From a virus, in IMG/VR virus record IMGVR_UViG_3300031586_000017, positions 1 through 31,728 of that record: a stretch of 31,728 bases of DNA, one strand, 5' to 3'. Of this stretch, positions 1-8,114 are shown piece by piece. The notes under the pieces are model-generated. The model was not told where the DNA came from and ran no database searches. It saw only the letters and a program-made list of their open reading frames with translations. Both the position numbers and the translations under genes were made by a program. Within the stretch, counting starts at the first letter, position 1, and the number at the start of each line of letters is the position of its first letter.

Positions 1-701
1 GTGAACGAGGCGAGCCCGACGCCATGCCTCTCCGCGGCTATGCCGTCTATCGCGTACAGGTTGTTCTTGTAGTACCAGTGCTTGTAGGCCGCCCTCAGCA
101 GGCTGATGCCCCTGAAGTTGCTGCCCTCCCTTTCATGCGTGAACACGAGCAGCTTGTCGGCAGGTATCGACACTTGCTCGAACTTGCTGCCGATTATGGC
201 CTGCTGGACGACGTGGTCCAGCTCGCCCTCGTCGGTTACGTGCCACTCGGCTATCGACTGCGGCAGCCTGGGCGCCATCTTGCGCCATGCATACCGCCCG
301 TCCCTCAGCTCCCACACCTTCTCGAAAGGCATATGACCGAAGTCAAGCATTATCAACGCCTGCCTGAGGAAGTCGTCCCATGTTATGGTCATGTTCTCGA
401 ACAGGTCGTCCTTGACCATCTGCGCTATCTCCACGTCAAGCTGCTCGTCGCTGGCAGGCGCCACGTCCCAGCGCGCCACCATCAATGGAAGCTTGCACGC
501 CAGCAACCCGGCCTTGACCTGGCCGTCGCTCCGGCGCATCTTGTCGTACGTCTTGATTGCCTTCTCGCCCTGCAGGTCGGAGTTGTACTCCTCCTCGTAG
601 AGAAGACCTGCGAACACCGACGTGCCGGTCGCGCCCAACTCCGCTCTTACCTGCGGCTTCTCTGCGCCCAGCATAGACTGAAGCCTTGACCTTATGCTCA
701 T
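1..701 (-). CDS. Phage portal protein (Mu gp29/DUF935-like), N-terminal part
   Basis: The first 233 codons of a gene that runs off the left edge of the window. Portal proteins form the dodecameric ring at the capsid vertex through which DNA is packaged and ejected. The start ATG at 701-699 lies one base after the terminase stop codon and follows a GGAAGGAG ribosome binding site, so the two genes are coupled. Segments such as MRRSDGQVKAGLLACKLP (about residues 56-73) and ITWDDFLRQALIMLDFGHMP (about 110-129) recall the Mu gp29-like portal family. The position directly after the large terminase is the usual one for a portal. The C-terminal part cannot be seen. The family call rests on remembered sequence resemblance. 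Confidence 0.85.
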   Translation of the reverse strand, partial: MSIRSRLQSMLGAEKPQVRAELGATGTSVFAGLLYEEEYNSDLQGEKAIKTYDKMRRSDGQVKAGLLACKLPLMVARWDVAPASDEQLDVEIAQMVKDDLFENMTITWDDFLRQALIMLDFGHMPFEKVWELRDGRYAWRKMAPRLPQSIAEWHVTDEGELDHVVQQAIIGSKFEQVSIPADKLLVFTHEREGSNFRGISLLRAAYKHWYYKNNLYAIDGIAAERHGVGLASF

Positions 702-702
702 A

Positions 703-2145
703 TCAGAACTCCTTCCCCCGTATGCCCTTAAAGCCGACGGGGGGCAGCGGATTCTCGTCCTCCAGGAAGTCGAACTCGGACAGGCCGGCGGCCCTTATCG
801 CCGCGACCGCCATCATGCCGATGGAGATGACAAGGTCGTTCCGCTTGCCACGGACGTGGTCTATCTTCCAGCCCTGCCCAGTCTGCTTCGCTATAATCTC
901 CCTGAACTCTTTGTCGAGCAGCGGCTCGTTGTAGCAGACGAGCGTGCCATTCCTGAGCATCGTGATGACCGTCTGCGACATGAACATCATGTCCGTGTTG
1001 AAGTTGAACGGCTCGACGGCAAAGTACGGCTTGAGCCTCTGCATGACGTACTCCATCTGCCACGGGTCGATGACCATCTTCCTCGGATGGAACCTGACGC
1101 CTGTGTCCTTCAGGTCGGCCTCGACGTCGGCCATGTCCACATGCGCCTTCTTTGTGCCCTCCCACCACCTGAGGTTGTCGACATATACCCGCCCGTCAAG
1201 AGGGTCGTAGTGCCCGACGCATCTTGCCGTCCTGTCGTGGCTCAGGCCTGCGTCGCAGGACACGACATACTCAAGCAGCGGCCTGTCCTGGTCGGGCCCG
1301 TACTGGACGGTCCAGGGGACGCCATGCAGTCTCGCAATGTCGGTCTCCGTGACGAATGTGCCCTCGGCCGACGCCCATCTGTTCTCGTGGAAGCGGGCGT
1401 AGCTGTTCGGCGGCAGCCTGCTCTTCTGGCTGTCGAGGTATTCCCGCGTCACCCATGAGGCGCGGTTCTCATGCATCCATATGTAAAACATGCGCGGGTC
1501 CTTGCCCGCCTTCCCGGCCTTATAGAGCTCGTACAGGAGCGAGTCTTTGTCGTAGCCCGCGTATGTCACTATGAGGCCAAGCGGGTTCTGCCTGGCCGGC
1601 GACGTCGTCAGCTCGTCATAGAACTCCCTGCCCGGGAACCCCCAGAGCTCGTCGAACAAGACCAGCGTCGGGTTGACCCCGGCTGCGGTCTGGTACTTGT
1701 GGGCGATTGGCCGGCATGTCGTGCCGGTCCGCTTCATCTCTATGCCCGTCTTGAGCAGCCGGGCTGAGGCCATCAAGTTGGGGTTGGCCTTGAACGCAGC
1801 CCGTATCTTTTCGTAGATTATCAGCGAGGCCTGGTCTAGGTTGTTCGCCGCTATTATCACCTCCCCGTGCGACTCTCCGGCAAAACAGAACCAGAGCCCT
1901 ATCCCGGCGGCCAGCGTGCTCTTGCCATTCTTTTTTGGCATGCCCACCAGCGCCAGCGTGTACCGGCGCCTTCCGTCAGGAAGCAGGTCGTAGAACAGCG
2001 GCCGGAGTATCAGCTCCTTCTGCCACTCCTCCAGAACTATCAGCTCCCCCGTCTCCGGTACTATGTACTGCTCCTCGAGGAAGGATACGATGTCCTTCTT
2101 GTACAGCGTGGCCTTCTCCTCATCGAACTCGACTGGCTTAACCAT
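703..2145 (-). CDS. terL: Terminase large subunit
   Basis: Packaging motor of 480 residues that cuts concatemeric DNA and pumps it into the prohead with ATP. The N-terminal ATPase has a Walker A GMPKKNGKST at residues 68-77 and a Walker B LVLFDE at 161-166. The C-terminal RNase H-like nuclease shows three acidic positions: D298 in SCDAG, D360 in VIDPW and D437 in RNDLVIS. Length and motif order fit HK97-type large terminases and the gene looks intact. Its ATG overlaps the stop of the preceding small gene by one base (TAATG), which suggests translational coupling. The portal gene follows after a single base. Confidence 0.96.
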   Translation of the reverse strand: MVKPVEFDEEKATLYKKDIVSFLEEQYIVPETGELIVLEEWQKELILRPLFYDLLPDGRRRYTLALVGMPKKNGKSTLAAGIGLWFCFAGESHGEVIIAANNLDQASLIIYEKIRAAFKANPNLMASARLLKTGIEMKRTGTTCRPIAHKYQTAAGVNPTLVLFDELWGFPGREFYDELTTSPARQNPLGLIVTYAGYDKDSLLYELYKAGKAGKDPRMFYIWMHENRASWVTREYLDSQKSRLPPNSYARFHENRWASAEGTFVTETDIARLHGVPWTVQYGPDQDRPLLEYVVSCDAGLSHDRTARCVGHYDPLDGRVYVDNLRWWEGTKKAHVDMADVEADLKDTGVRFHPRKMVIDPWQMEYVMQRLKPYFAVEPFNFNTDMMFMSQTVITMLRNGTLVCYNEPLLDKEFREIIAKQTGQGWKIDHVRGKRNDLVISIGMMAVAAIRAAGLSEFDFLEDENPLPPVGFKGIRGKEF

Positions 2146-2351
2146 TAGAATCTCTCCGGAAACTCCCTACTGAACACGGTCGGCTTCTCGACCTGCGCCC
2201 TTATCTTGGCGACGCCATCGACGATACCTTGCATGAACAGCTCCAGCTCGCCAACAGACGGGAACAGCAGGCGCGTCATCGTCCCCTCCGGGTCGTCAAT
2301 ATCCCAGATGTCCAATATGCCCGCCGCCGTCGCGCGCCACTTGAGCGTCAC
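2145..2351 (-). CDS. Small protein between the terminase subunits
   Basis: A 68-residue protein of unknown function. It starts with GTG at 2351-2349 inside a GTGA overlap with the upstream gene and ends in a TAATG overlap with the large terminase. This coupling on both sides is the main support for it being translated. The sequence is soluble and mixed alpha/beta in appearance (WDIDDPEGTMTRLLFPSV near the middle), with no cysteine clusters or membrane segment. A role in packaging is only suggested by position. Confidence 0.75.
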   Translation of the reverse strand: MTLKWRATAAGILDIWDIDDPEGTMTRLLFPSVGELELFMQGIVDGVAKIRAQVEKPTVFSREFPERF

Positions 2352-2779
2352 GCCGGCTCCTCCGCGTCGCTCATCATCGAGGCCAGGTCCTTGCTGGCCT
2401 GCAGCATCCCGATGCCGAGCTTAATCCTCGAGTCCGGCGTCATGCCCAGCTGGGCGCACAGCCTAGTCGCGGCGTTCATTGCGGCAAGGTACACCTTGAA
2501 CGGCCCCTGCCTAATGTTGTTCTCCTCGTCGAACACGCCGCAGGCCGCGAAGTACCTGTCTATCAACTCCATCTTCGCGAGGCATCCGGCCAGCATGTTC
2601 ACCGCTATCATGTCGGCGGGTCCGACCGACACCTTGGCGCCGGTCAGCACCGCGACTATCTCGTCCCTCTTGACGGGCGACAGCATCGCAAGCTCCGAGC
2701 CGGTGAAGGCGCCGTGCTTCGGCGGCCTGCCCACCGGTCTCTTGGGTTTGGGCAACATCACCCTCGTCTCCTCATTCAT
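2348..2779 (-). CDS. Terminase small subunit candidate
   Basis: A 143-residue protein one gene upstream of the large terminase. The basic N-terminus carries an AT-hook-like stretch KRPVGRPPKHG at residues 13-23, which fits a DNA-binding role. The rest is helical and resembles small terminase subunits that recognise the packaging site (for example the AAMNAATRLCAQLGM segment). The ATG at 2779 follows GGAG by 8 nt and overlaps the end of the kinase gene by 8 nt. The assignment relies on position, size and general look, because small terminases diverge strongly. A general phage DNA-binding protein is the alternative. Confidence 0.7.
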   Translation of the reverse strand: MNEETRVMLPKPKRPVGRPPKHGAFTGSELAMLSPVKRDEIVAVLTGAKVSVGPADMIAVNMLAGCLAKMELIDRYFAACGVFDEENNIRQGPFKVYLAAMNAATRLCAQLGMTPDSRIKLGIGMLQASKDLASMMSDAEEPA

Positions 2780-3338
2780 GCGTCGGTCTCCTGCCTATGC
2801 CTTTCATCATCATCGCCGCCCCCTCGTGCAGCGAGTCGTAGGTCGTGCCGTCCAGCACCCAGTCGAACTCCATGTCATCAAGGTCCGTCTCGGACTGGTC
2901 GTTCACGAGTGCCATGTCCACTCTTGAACCATACTTCTCGATGCGCCTCAGCCTCGCGTCCTCGTCGCTGTCCACCCTGACCATAACGAAGTCGAACGCC
3001 TTGAGCGCGAGGTATTCGTACCTGAACCTGAGGTCCGATATGACGACGTCGCACCTGAGCGGCATCTGCCCGAGCACGTGGTTCACCCACACCAGCTTGT
3101 CAATCTCGCACATCTTGCGCCCGAGCTCTACCAGAAGGTGGCGGTTCTTGGCGCCCGGAGGCATGCCGAACAGCTCTCGGGCCACCTCCTTGAGGCGGTC
3201 TGCGAACGCGTAACGCCTGAAGCCGTACCGCTCGACCAGCCGGTCGGCCAAAGTATCCTTGCCGGACCGCATCTTGCCTGACACGGCCAACCTAAGAACG
3301 GGGGCTTTGTCCTCTGTCACCATTCCATTATACGCCAT
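2772..3338 (-). CDS. Deoxynucleoside monophosphate kinase-like P-loop protein
   Basis: A 188-residue P-loop kinase. The N-terminal strand and Walker A are LRLAVSGKMRSGKDT, with GKMRSGKDT at residues 21-29. It is followed by the family-typical helix, an FADRLKEVAREL segment, and an acidic-strand motif VVISDLRFRYEY near 98-109. Phage dNMP kinases phosphorylate dNMPs to supply dNTP precursors. I chose the ATG at 3338 because it forms a TGATG overlap with the previous gene and has AGAAGGA upstream. An in-frame start 34 codons earlier would overlap that gene out of frame. Exact substrate is unknown and a related adenylate-kinase-like role is possible. Confidence 0.85.
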   Translation of the reverse strand: MAYNGMVTEDKAPVLRLAVSGKMRSGKDTLADRLVERYGFRRYAFADRLKEVARELFGMPPGAKNRHLLVELGRKMCEIDKLVWVNHVLGQMPLRCDVVISDLRFRYEYLALKAFDFVMVRVDSDEDARLRRIEKYGSRVDMALVNDQSETDLDDMEFDWVLDGTTYDSLHEGAAMMMKGIGRRPTHE

Positions 3339-3652
3339 CAAGGGCCGTCCTTCTGTCTCGCGTCCCCCCGGAACAGGTCTATCGCCTCGTTGAACTTGGA
3401 GGCCAATCGAATCGCCCTCAACGGGTTCGGCAGCCGGCACCAGAAGCTGCTCTGGTGCATGTACTCGACCTCTACCCCGGGGCTGTACTGCCGCGCAATA
3501 ACGACATCAGCGTTATCCGGCTCGCCGCTCAGCGTCACCGTCACCTCGTTGATGCCAAACCTTATCCTCAGCATGTCGCCCTCCTTTACCGCTGCAATAC
3601 CGTATTCGCCCAGGCCTTCAGACGCGAATCCTGGGCTCGAGAGCACAGTCAT
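3338..3652 (-). CDS. Hypothetical protein with a degraded paralogous copy elsewhere
   Basis: A 104-residue protein of unknown function between the DNA ligase and the dNMP kinase. It is predicted soluble and beta-rich in the first half (MLRIRFGINEVTVTLSG), with a more helical C-terminal part. The start codon is 8 nt after the ligase stop, with a weak GGCGAG site. Its N-terminus (MTVLSSPGFASEGLGEYG) is mirrored by a short sequence at 17317-17388 that reads MIVLSTPEFAS and also carries the ligase end. A segment spanning the ligase/this-gene junction has therefore been copied. Function is not inferred. Confidence 0.75.
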   Translation of the reverse strand: MTVLSSPGFASEGLGEYGIAAVKEGDMLRIRFGINEVTVTLSGEPDNADVVIARQYSPGVEVEYMHQSSFWCRLPNPLRAIRLASKFNEAIDLFRGDARQKDGP

Positions 3653-3660
3653 ACTCGCCG

Positions 3661-4539
3661 TCAGTCAGAGGCGCCCAGATTCTCGCCGTGGCGCTCCTGG
3701 CGGCCGCCCAAGCCCATGTAGACCGGGAACCTGAGCATCCCGTCGTTGGTGACCTCCACGTACTTGACCCTGAAGTACACCGGCTCACCGCTCTCCTTCA
3801 CCAGCGCCGTCAGGCGCCTGAGCTCGGCATCGCCGAACCCAGTGCCAACGTAGCCGACGTAGTCGTGCCTATCGTCCTCGAGCATGAACGACCCCGCCAA
3901 GCCAGACCTCTTGCCGCGGCCCGGACACCAGCCGACGACCCTGAACGTCCCCTCGAGCCATCGCTTGACCTTGACCCACGCCCTCCTGTTCGGCAGGTAC
4001 GGCTCGTCCAGCCTCTTGCCGACCACGCCCTCCCAGCCATACGTCTTCGCCTTCTCGAACAGCTCCACTCCTGAAGCGTACCGGAAGGACGTAGCGAACC
4101 GCGCCGGGTCACTGCCGAGCATCACCTCCCTGAGCAGCTCATACCGGTCGGAGCACGCCCTGTGTCGCTTGTCTTCGTTGCCTATGTACAGCAGGTCGAA
4201 CGCCACGAACTTGGCGGGCAACTCCAGCGCCGTCTTGCCGATGTCCTCGGTCCTGTTCATCCGCCGCTGGTTGAACTCCTGGAAGCCCAGGCCCCGGGCG
4301 CTCACGACCTCGCCGTCAAGAGAGCACGCGCCCCACTTGACCCAAGGATTCTGGTCGCACAGCTCCGGGAACTGGGCCGTCTTGTCGGCGCCGCTTCGGG
4401 CGGCCAGCCTTACACTGCCGCCGCGGCTGATGTCCATCCGCATCCGGCAGCCATCCCACTTGCGCTCCCATCTCCAGAGCGGGTCGTCGAACGCGGCCGC
4501 CTTCAGCTTGCACAGCATCGCCCATTTGTTGTCCTTCAT
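3661..4539 (-). CDS. ATP-dependent DNA ligase
   Basis: A 292-residue ligase that seals nicks through an adenylated lysine. Motif I is ERKWDG with the nucleophile K27. Further motifs are LDGEVV (about 74-79), FVAFDLLYI (111-119), EGVVGKR (170-176) and WVKVKR (188-193). An OB-fold domain follows from about 196, with YVEVTNDGMLRFPVY (260-274). The length is that of a minimal nucleotidyltransferase plus OB ligase, with no N-terminal DNA-binding domain. The start has AAGGAGAG 7 nt upstream. It probably joins Okazaki fragments or repair nicks with the phage polymerase. Its 3' end is partly duplicated near 17420. Confidence 0.95.
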   Translation of the reverse strand: MKDNKWAMLCKLKAAAFDDPLWRWERKWDGCRMRMDISRGGSVRLAARSGADKTAQFPELCDQNPWVKWGACSLDGEVVSARGLGFQEFNQRRMNRTEDIGKTALELPAKFVAFDLLYIGNEDKRHRACSDRYELLREVMLGSDPARFATSFRYASGVELFEKAKTYGWEGVVGKRLDEPYLPNRRAWVKVKRWLEGTFRVVGWCPGRGKRSGLAGSFMLEDDRHDYVGYVGTGFGDAELRRLTALVKESGEPVYFRVKYVEVTNDGMLRFPVYMGLGGRQERHGENLGASD

Positions 4540-4712
4540 GCCAATCTCTCCTTAGACAACCCGACCGCAGTCTTTGAGTTGTCGACGCTCTAATTGTTTG
4601 ACTTAATTCCATATCAGTCTCCCGAAAACCCTGTATTCGGTCCGCGTTTTATTACGCTAGCGCGCAGGTCCAGGGCCGGCACCGCCCTGTGATTCCTGCC
4701 GAATAGGACCTC
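4540..4712 (-). other. Intergenic gap upstream of DNA ligase
   Basis: A 173-bp gap, long for this compact genome. It contains the ligase ribosome binding site, a short dyad (GCGT, six bases, ACGC on the minus strand) and at its edge the 4701-4718 inverted repeat. An ATG at 4612 opens a frame that only runs into the ligase gene out of phase, so I do not call it. I see no convincing -35/-10 pair. Regulatory function is possible but not shown. Confidence 0.3.
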
Positions 4713-4718
4713 CTATTC
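4701..4718. repeat. Perfect inverted repeat at a gene end
   Basis: GAATAGGA, CC, TCCTATTC: two 8-bp arms with a 2-bp centre. It overlaps the stop codon of the 4713-5414 gene. There is no T-run after it on the minus strand, so it is not a typical intrinsic terminator. With so tight a centre it is better read as a protein-binding dyad. Its role is unknown. Confidence 0.45.
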
Positions 4719-5414
4719 AAGCGGCGTTCTCGTTTCGCGCAGGTTACAGGCCTTCTGCACCGTGTTACCAACGGAACCAGAACATGCGCTCTGAAGAGAG
4801 CCCGCATAAGCGCGTTCATTGTACTGGCGCACCATGACGCACTGCCGCTGGAAGCTAACGCTGTGTATGCCGCTGATTCCCTTCAGTGGTAGCGCAGCCA
4901 GCGTGCTTCTCCACCGGTTGCCATCATTCCGCACTATGCTGTCCTGGCCTTGGCACCAGCGACGCACCTGCCGAGCAGACACGCCAAGCATGCTGGCCAC
5001 CAAGGCCTCAGGCTTATTGTTCTGGCGCATCCTCACCGCCGCGGCCTTGAGCCTCTTCCTCGCGACCGGGTCGCGGCTGCGCCTGTCAGGCGCGGGGATT
5101 GCCGCATGGACGTATGGCTTCGCCTCTTCCTCGACGGCGTCCTCGGTCATGCCAAAGAACGCCGCCAGCCATGGCAGCGGCATGCCAGCCCTGAGCATGC
5201 CGGCCAACGCCGTGCCTCTCATTCTCTTCCCTTTCTCCGAATGGTACGCGACCGGCCTGCTGTTTATACAGTCATCCCAGCGACACGCCTCACAATCAAC
5301 AAACCAGTGGCAGCCGCTCGGGCCGGATGGCCGTTGCCATCGCTCCGTGTCTTCCGCGCCGTCCCTGCCCAGCTCCCCGAGCGTGACCACCTCGTAAAAA
5401 GTCTCCTGCTTCAA
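4713..5414 (-). CDS. Cys-cluster and helix-turn-helix DNA-binding protein
   Basis: A 233-residue protein starting with TTG at 5414, chosen for the GGAAGGAG site just upstream. The N-terminal part has a cysteine cluster C35, C41, C44, C49 that could bind metal. Two HTH-like segments follow: about 68-95 (ML(R)AGMPLPWLAAFFGMTEDAV type) and about 128-153 (KPEALVASMLGVSARQVRRW). This suggests a regulator or transposase-like DNA-binding protein. The last 70 or so residues look unlike a normal domain (Ser/Gln/Asn-rich, no pattern) and could be a frameshifted or read-through tail. A promoter with dyad sites lies upstream, so autoregulation is plausible. No family recognised with certainty. Confidence 0.65.
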   Translation of the reverse strand: MKQETFYEVVTLGELGRDGAEDTERWQRPSGPSGCHWFVDCEACRWDDCINSRPVAYHSEKGKRMRGTALAGMLRAGMPLPWLAAFFGMTEDAVEEEAKPYVHAAIPAPDRRSRDPVARKRLKAAAVRMRQNNKPEALVASMLGVSARQVRRWCQGQDSIVRNDGNRWRSTLAALPLKGISGIHSVSFQRQCVMVRQYNERAYAGSLQSACSGSVGNTVQKACNLRETRTPLE

Positions 5415-5494
5415 CGCGCTCTCCTTCCGCGCCTACACGCCCAAAAACGGCGGCTCTTAAGACTTATGTGGCAGGCGCATAATACTTTATACAC

Positions 5495-5552
5495 ATTATA
5501 GGAACGCGCAACTTTCGAACTCGCCTCCGTCAACTGTTGCGAGGCAGTTGCG
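5495..5552 (-). promoter_or_regulatory. Candidate promoter with operator-like dyads for the HTH gene
   Basis: On the minus strand a perfect TATAAT -10 box occupies 5500-5495, about 80 bp before the HTH gene start. The -35 region is poor, which suggests activator dependence or a different polymerase contact. CGCAAC-type elements sit at 5507-5512 and as a dyad CAACTG, 8 nt, CAGTTG at 5531-5550. The 11-mer CAACTGTTGCG at 5531-5541 recurs at 20800-20810 upstream of the vsr-like gene. The same region follows the polymerase stop codon. Confidence 0.4.
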
Positions 5553-5555
5553 TCG

Positions 5556-7775
5556 TCAAAACACCACCTTCTCCGTCTCCCCGAGGCTCGGGCCCATCGC
5601 GGCCTCGACCTTCAGCTCGAACGGGCAGTCCACCGCCTCCATCAGCCTCACCAGCTCCCGGACCATCTCCCTGCCGCCCCTCTCCGGGACGTAGAAGTCG
5701 AGCTCGTCGTGCACCTGGCTGAACGGCACGCACACGGCCGCCGCCGCGGCCAGCTGCAGCTTGAGCACGTCCCCGGACGTCCCCTGGACGGGCATGTTCT
5801 GGCCCTGCCTCTCGGCCGCCCTGAAGTTGCCGGTGTATATCTCCGGTATGTACCGCCTGCGGCCGTACGCCGTCTCCACGTAGCCGGTCTCCCGCAGCGA
5901 CCTGTGCGTCTGGTCGACCCACTCGTATATGCCCGGGTGCTTCAGCCTGTGGGCCTCCAGGAAGTCGCGGGCCTTCCGCAGCCCGACCTTGGCCTTCATC
6001 GCAAGCGCGTCCTCCCCGCCGCCGAACACCGTCAGGAAGTTCGCCGTCTTCGCCACCCTCCTGGCGAGCTCGGTGTCCTCGCCCTTGAGCAGCCCGGCCG
6101 TCTCGTCGTGGGCGTCCCTTCCCTCGCGGAATATGCGGTTCAGCTCGTAGTCCTGCGACAGGTAGGCCAGAGACCGCAGGTCAATCTGGCTGTTGTCCAG
6201 GCACGCCACCGCGAAGCCCTCGGGCGCGACGAACCCCAGCCTCACCGTCTTGTCGGTCCTCTTCGGCAGCTGCTGCATGTTCGGCTTGCTGCACGACCAT
6301 CTGCCGGTGCCCGTCCCCGTCTGGTTGAAGTCGGGGAACACGAGGCCGTGCCGCTGCAGCCCGAGGATGCTGTCGACGAACGCCGTCTTCAGCTTGTACT
6401 TCGACCTGAACTCGAGAATCATGGGCATCACCGGATGGAGCCCTTCGAGCCTCTCCAAGGCGAACCTCTCCGTGTTGGGGACGTTCCTCTTGAGCAGGCG
6501 CGAAAGGAACTTGGCGAGCCGCGCGGGCGACGTCAGCGTCTCCCACTCCAGGCCGCGGCATCCGCCCAGCCCCTGCGTCTCCCTCCACCGCCGTATGAGC
6601 TGCTGCTCCAGGCCGAGCGACATCTGCTCGAAATACGGCACGTCCACCGCCACCCCAGCCAGCTGCGCCTTGGCCATTATCCTCGGCAGGGGCTTCTCGA
6701 TGGTCTCGTAAAGCCGCCTCTCCCTCGAGACGGCCGCCTTCCACAGGCAGTCCCAGAGCTGCAGGGTCATGTCCGCGTCTCCGCCTGCGTAGTCCCTCAC
6801 GTCCTCCAGGTCGACGCCCTCCAGGGTGTCGCCTTCGGCCACGTCGGCGAACTTGGTCATCTCCACATGGAGCTCCTGGGCGACGAGCGACTTCAGTCCC
6901 AGCGGCTTCCTGTTCATGCAGTACGCCAGAAGCAGCGTGTCGTCCACGTCCTCCCAGTCGTCTACGCGCACGACACCGTTGCTGTCCAGTATGCCCAGGT
7001 CGAACTTGGCGTGGTGCATGGTGGCATGGTCCGGCACGTTGTCCTGGTGCCGGAGCAGCCTCGCCTCGTAGTACGTCCCCATTCCCGGGGAATCACTGAA
7101 GCTGGCCCCAAGCATCTCCGACCTGAGGTCCAAGCCTTTGGTCTCCGTATCCACTGCGAAGCGGTCATTGGCTATGCTCGGCCAGCCGGCTTTGTCGGCG
7201 AGAGAATAGGCGCCGTCGTTGACCTTGAGCGTCGGCCTCTTCTTGAGGCCGGAGTAGTCCTTCGCTATCACCCTCAGCAGGTCCGGGTTGTCGTCATAAG
7301 CGTTCGGCTGGTACATCGGCACCAGCGTGTAACCGTCGGCCTGTATCTTCTGCCCGTGGTACACGCCTATCTTGCCTCCCGGATAGAAGGCCTCGAGCGC
7401 CGAACTGCCGAGCGTGATTATCGTGTGCGGCCGGCACTCCGCCATGGCCTTCTCGAGCAGCGGCCTGCAGCACCGCATGGCCGTCTTGGTCGGCTTCCTT
7501 GTTTTGGGCACGTGGCACTGGACGACGTCGTCAATCCAGCAGTCGTCGAACATCAGACCTGCCCTGCCCAGCTGCCTCGCCAGCCTCTTGCCGGTCAGCC
7601 CCGAGTACCTGCGTCCTGTCGTTGTGTCTGACTCGCCGGGGCCGGCGCCGACAAGCATGATGCCGCTTTTCCTCTCCTGCGCTTTTATCAGCGGAGTGTC
7701 CTTGTATGGGCAATGTCCGCAATATGGCCCAGGCTTGCCGGGATGTCTCTTTTCTTTGAGAACCCTCTCGGCCAT
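5556..7775 (-). CDS. Uracil-DNA glycosylase-like domain fused to family A DNA polymerase
   Basis: A 739-residue replicative polymerase with an unusual N-terminus. Residues about 10-175 match family 4 UDGs: GAGPGESD (43-50), LGSSA (122-126) and four likely Fe-S cysteines C19, C22, C87, C103. A 3'-5' exonuclease follows, with DTE at D209/E211, D259 in HHAKFD and Y329/D333. The polymerase has motif A LDNSQIDLR (D527), motif B RRVAKTANFLTVFGG (K576, with Phe584 where Tyr is usual) and motif C VHDE (H689-E691). I chose ATG 7775, which forms a TGATG overlap with the previous gene and has GGAG upstream. A start 12 codons earlier is possible. It likely copies the phage genome. UDG-PolA fusions exist in some other phages as far as I recall. 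Confidence 0.93.
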   Translation of the reverse strand: MAERVLKEKRHPGKPGPYCGHCPYKDTPLIKAQERKSGIMLVGAGPGESDTTTGRRYSGLTGKRLARQLGRAGLMFDDCWIDDVVQCHVPKTRKPTKTAMRCCRPLLEKAMAECRPHTIITLGSSALEAFYPGGKIGVYHGQKIQADGYTLVPMYQPNAYDDNPDLLRVIAKDYSGLKKRPTLKVNDGAYSLADKAGWPSIANDRFAVDTETKGLDLRSEMLGASFSDSPGMGTYYEARLLRHQDNVPDHATMHHAKFDLGILDSNGVVRVDDWEDVDDTLLLAYCMNRKPLGLKSLVAQELHVEMTKFADVAEGDTLEGVDLEDVRDYAGGDADMTLQLWDCLWKAAVSRERRLYETIEKPLPRIMAKAQLAGVAVDVPYFEQMSLGLEQQLIRRWRETQGLGGCRGLEWETLTSPARLAKFLSRLLKRNVPNTERFALERLEGLHPVMPMILEFRSKYKLKTAFVDSILGLQRHGLVFPDFNQTGTGTGRWSCSKPNMQQLPKRTDKTVRLGFVAPEGFAVACLDNSQIDLRSLAYLSQDYELNRIFREGRDAHDETAGLLKGEDTELARRVAKTANFLTVFGGGEDALAMKAKVGLRKARDFLEAHRLKHPGIYEWVDQTHRSLRETGYVETAYGRRRYIPEIYTGNFRAAERQGQNMPVQGTSGDVLKLQLAAAAAVCVPFSQVHDELDFYVPERGGREMVRELVRLMEAVDCPFELKVEAAMGPSLGETEKVVF

Positions 7776-7906
7776 CACTTCTCCAGTGTCACCGTGTCGC
7801 TGACCGGCCAAGCGCCTTGCTCGACTTTGTGCGCCGCTATGGACGTTGCAATCAGCAGCGCTATGGCCAAGACCAACAGGATAAACAGCATTGTCATTGT
7901 CTTCAT
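7775..7906 (-). CDS. Small single-pass membrane peptide (43 aa)
   Basis: Starts at ATG 7906 with a perfect GGAGG site 5-6 nt upstream and ends in a TGATG overlap with the polymerase gene. The sequence has a short basic start (MKTMT), about 20 hydrophobic residues (MLFILLVLAIALLIATSIAA) and an acidic polar tail. It is predicted to sit in the inner membrane, or to have an uncleaved signal. Function is unknown. Position between a replication cluster and the polymerase gives no clear hint. Confidence 0.7.
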   Translation of the reverse strand: MKTMTMLFILLVLAIALLIATSIAAHKVEQGAWPVSDTVTLEK

Positions 7907-7925
7907 TTTGCCTCCTTTGATGGCG

Positions 7926-8114
7926 TCAGTCGTATCTCTTGTGCACCGCGAACGGATAATAGGGGCAATCAAGGTCTGGCGGGCACTCGAGCGTCTTGTC
8001 CGGGTCGCAACCATTCGTGGCCAAGCACTTCCTGCACCTGTCCGGCCAGTCCGGCGCGCCCTTGTCCTGCCCCGCCAGGTTTTTGTCAATGTTATCCATG
8101 CAAGACTCGCTCAT
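7926..8114 (-). CDS. Small cysteine-rich, probably zinc-binding protein
   Basis: A 62-residue protein with five cysteines in the C-terminal half: C27, C30, C36, C44, C50. CRKC is a knuckle-like pair and DLDCPYYPF follows. This suggests a small metal-binding fold. The ATG at 8114 is favoured by AAGGAG 4-5 nt upstream, although it makes a 23-nt overlap with the end of the primase gene. A second Met at 8099 would shorten the overlap. Function unknown. Confidence 0.65.
   Translation of the reverse strand: MSESCMDNIDKNLAGQDKGAPDWPDRCRKCLATNGCDPDKTLECPPDLDCPYYPFAVHKRYD

Noticed and set aside
3339-3440. N-terminal extension of the dNMP kinase by 34 codons
   Set aside because: It overlaps the preceding gene out of phase. 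The ATG at 3338 has a TGATG overlap and a ribosome site.
4316-4612. 98-codon frame starting in the gap before the ligase
   Set aside because: Most of it overlaps the ligase gene out of phase, and the text is Arg/Gly-rich. The ligase start has its own ribosome site.
5709-7631. Long plus-strand frame of 640 codons opposite the polymerase gene
   Set aside because: It is the antisense shadow of the UDG-polymerase gene. The text is Arg/Leu/Val-rich without domains, and the minus-strand frame carries all the catalytic motifs.
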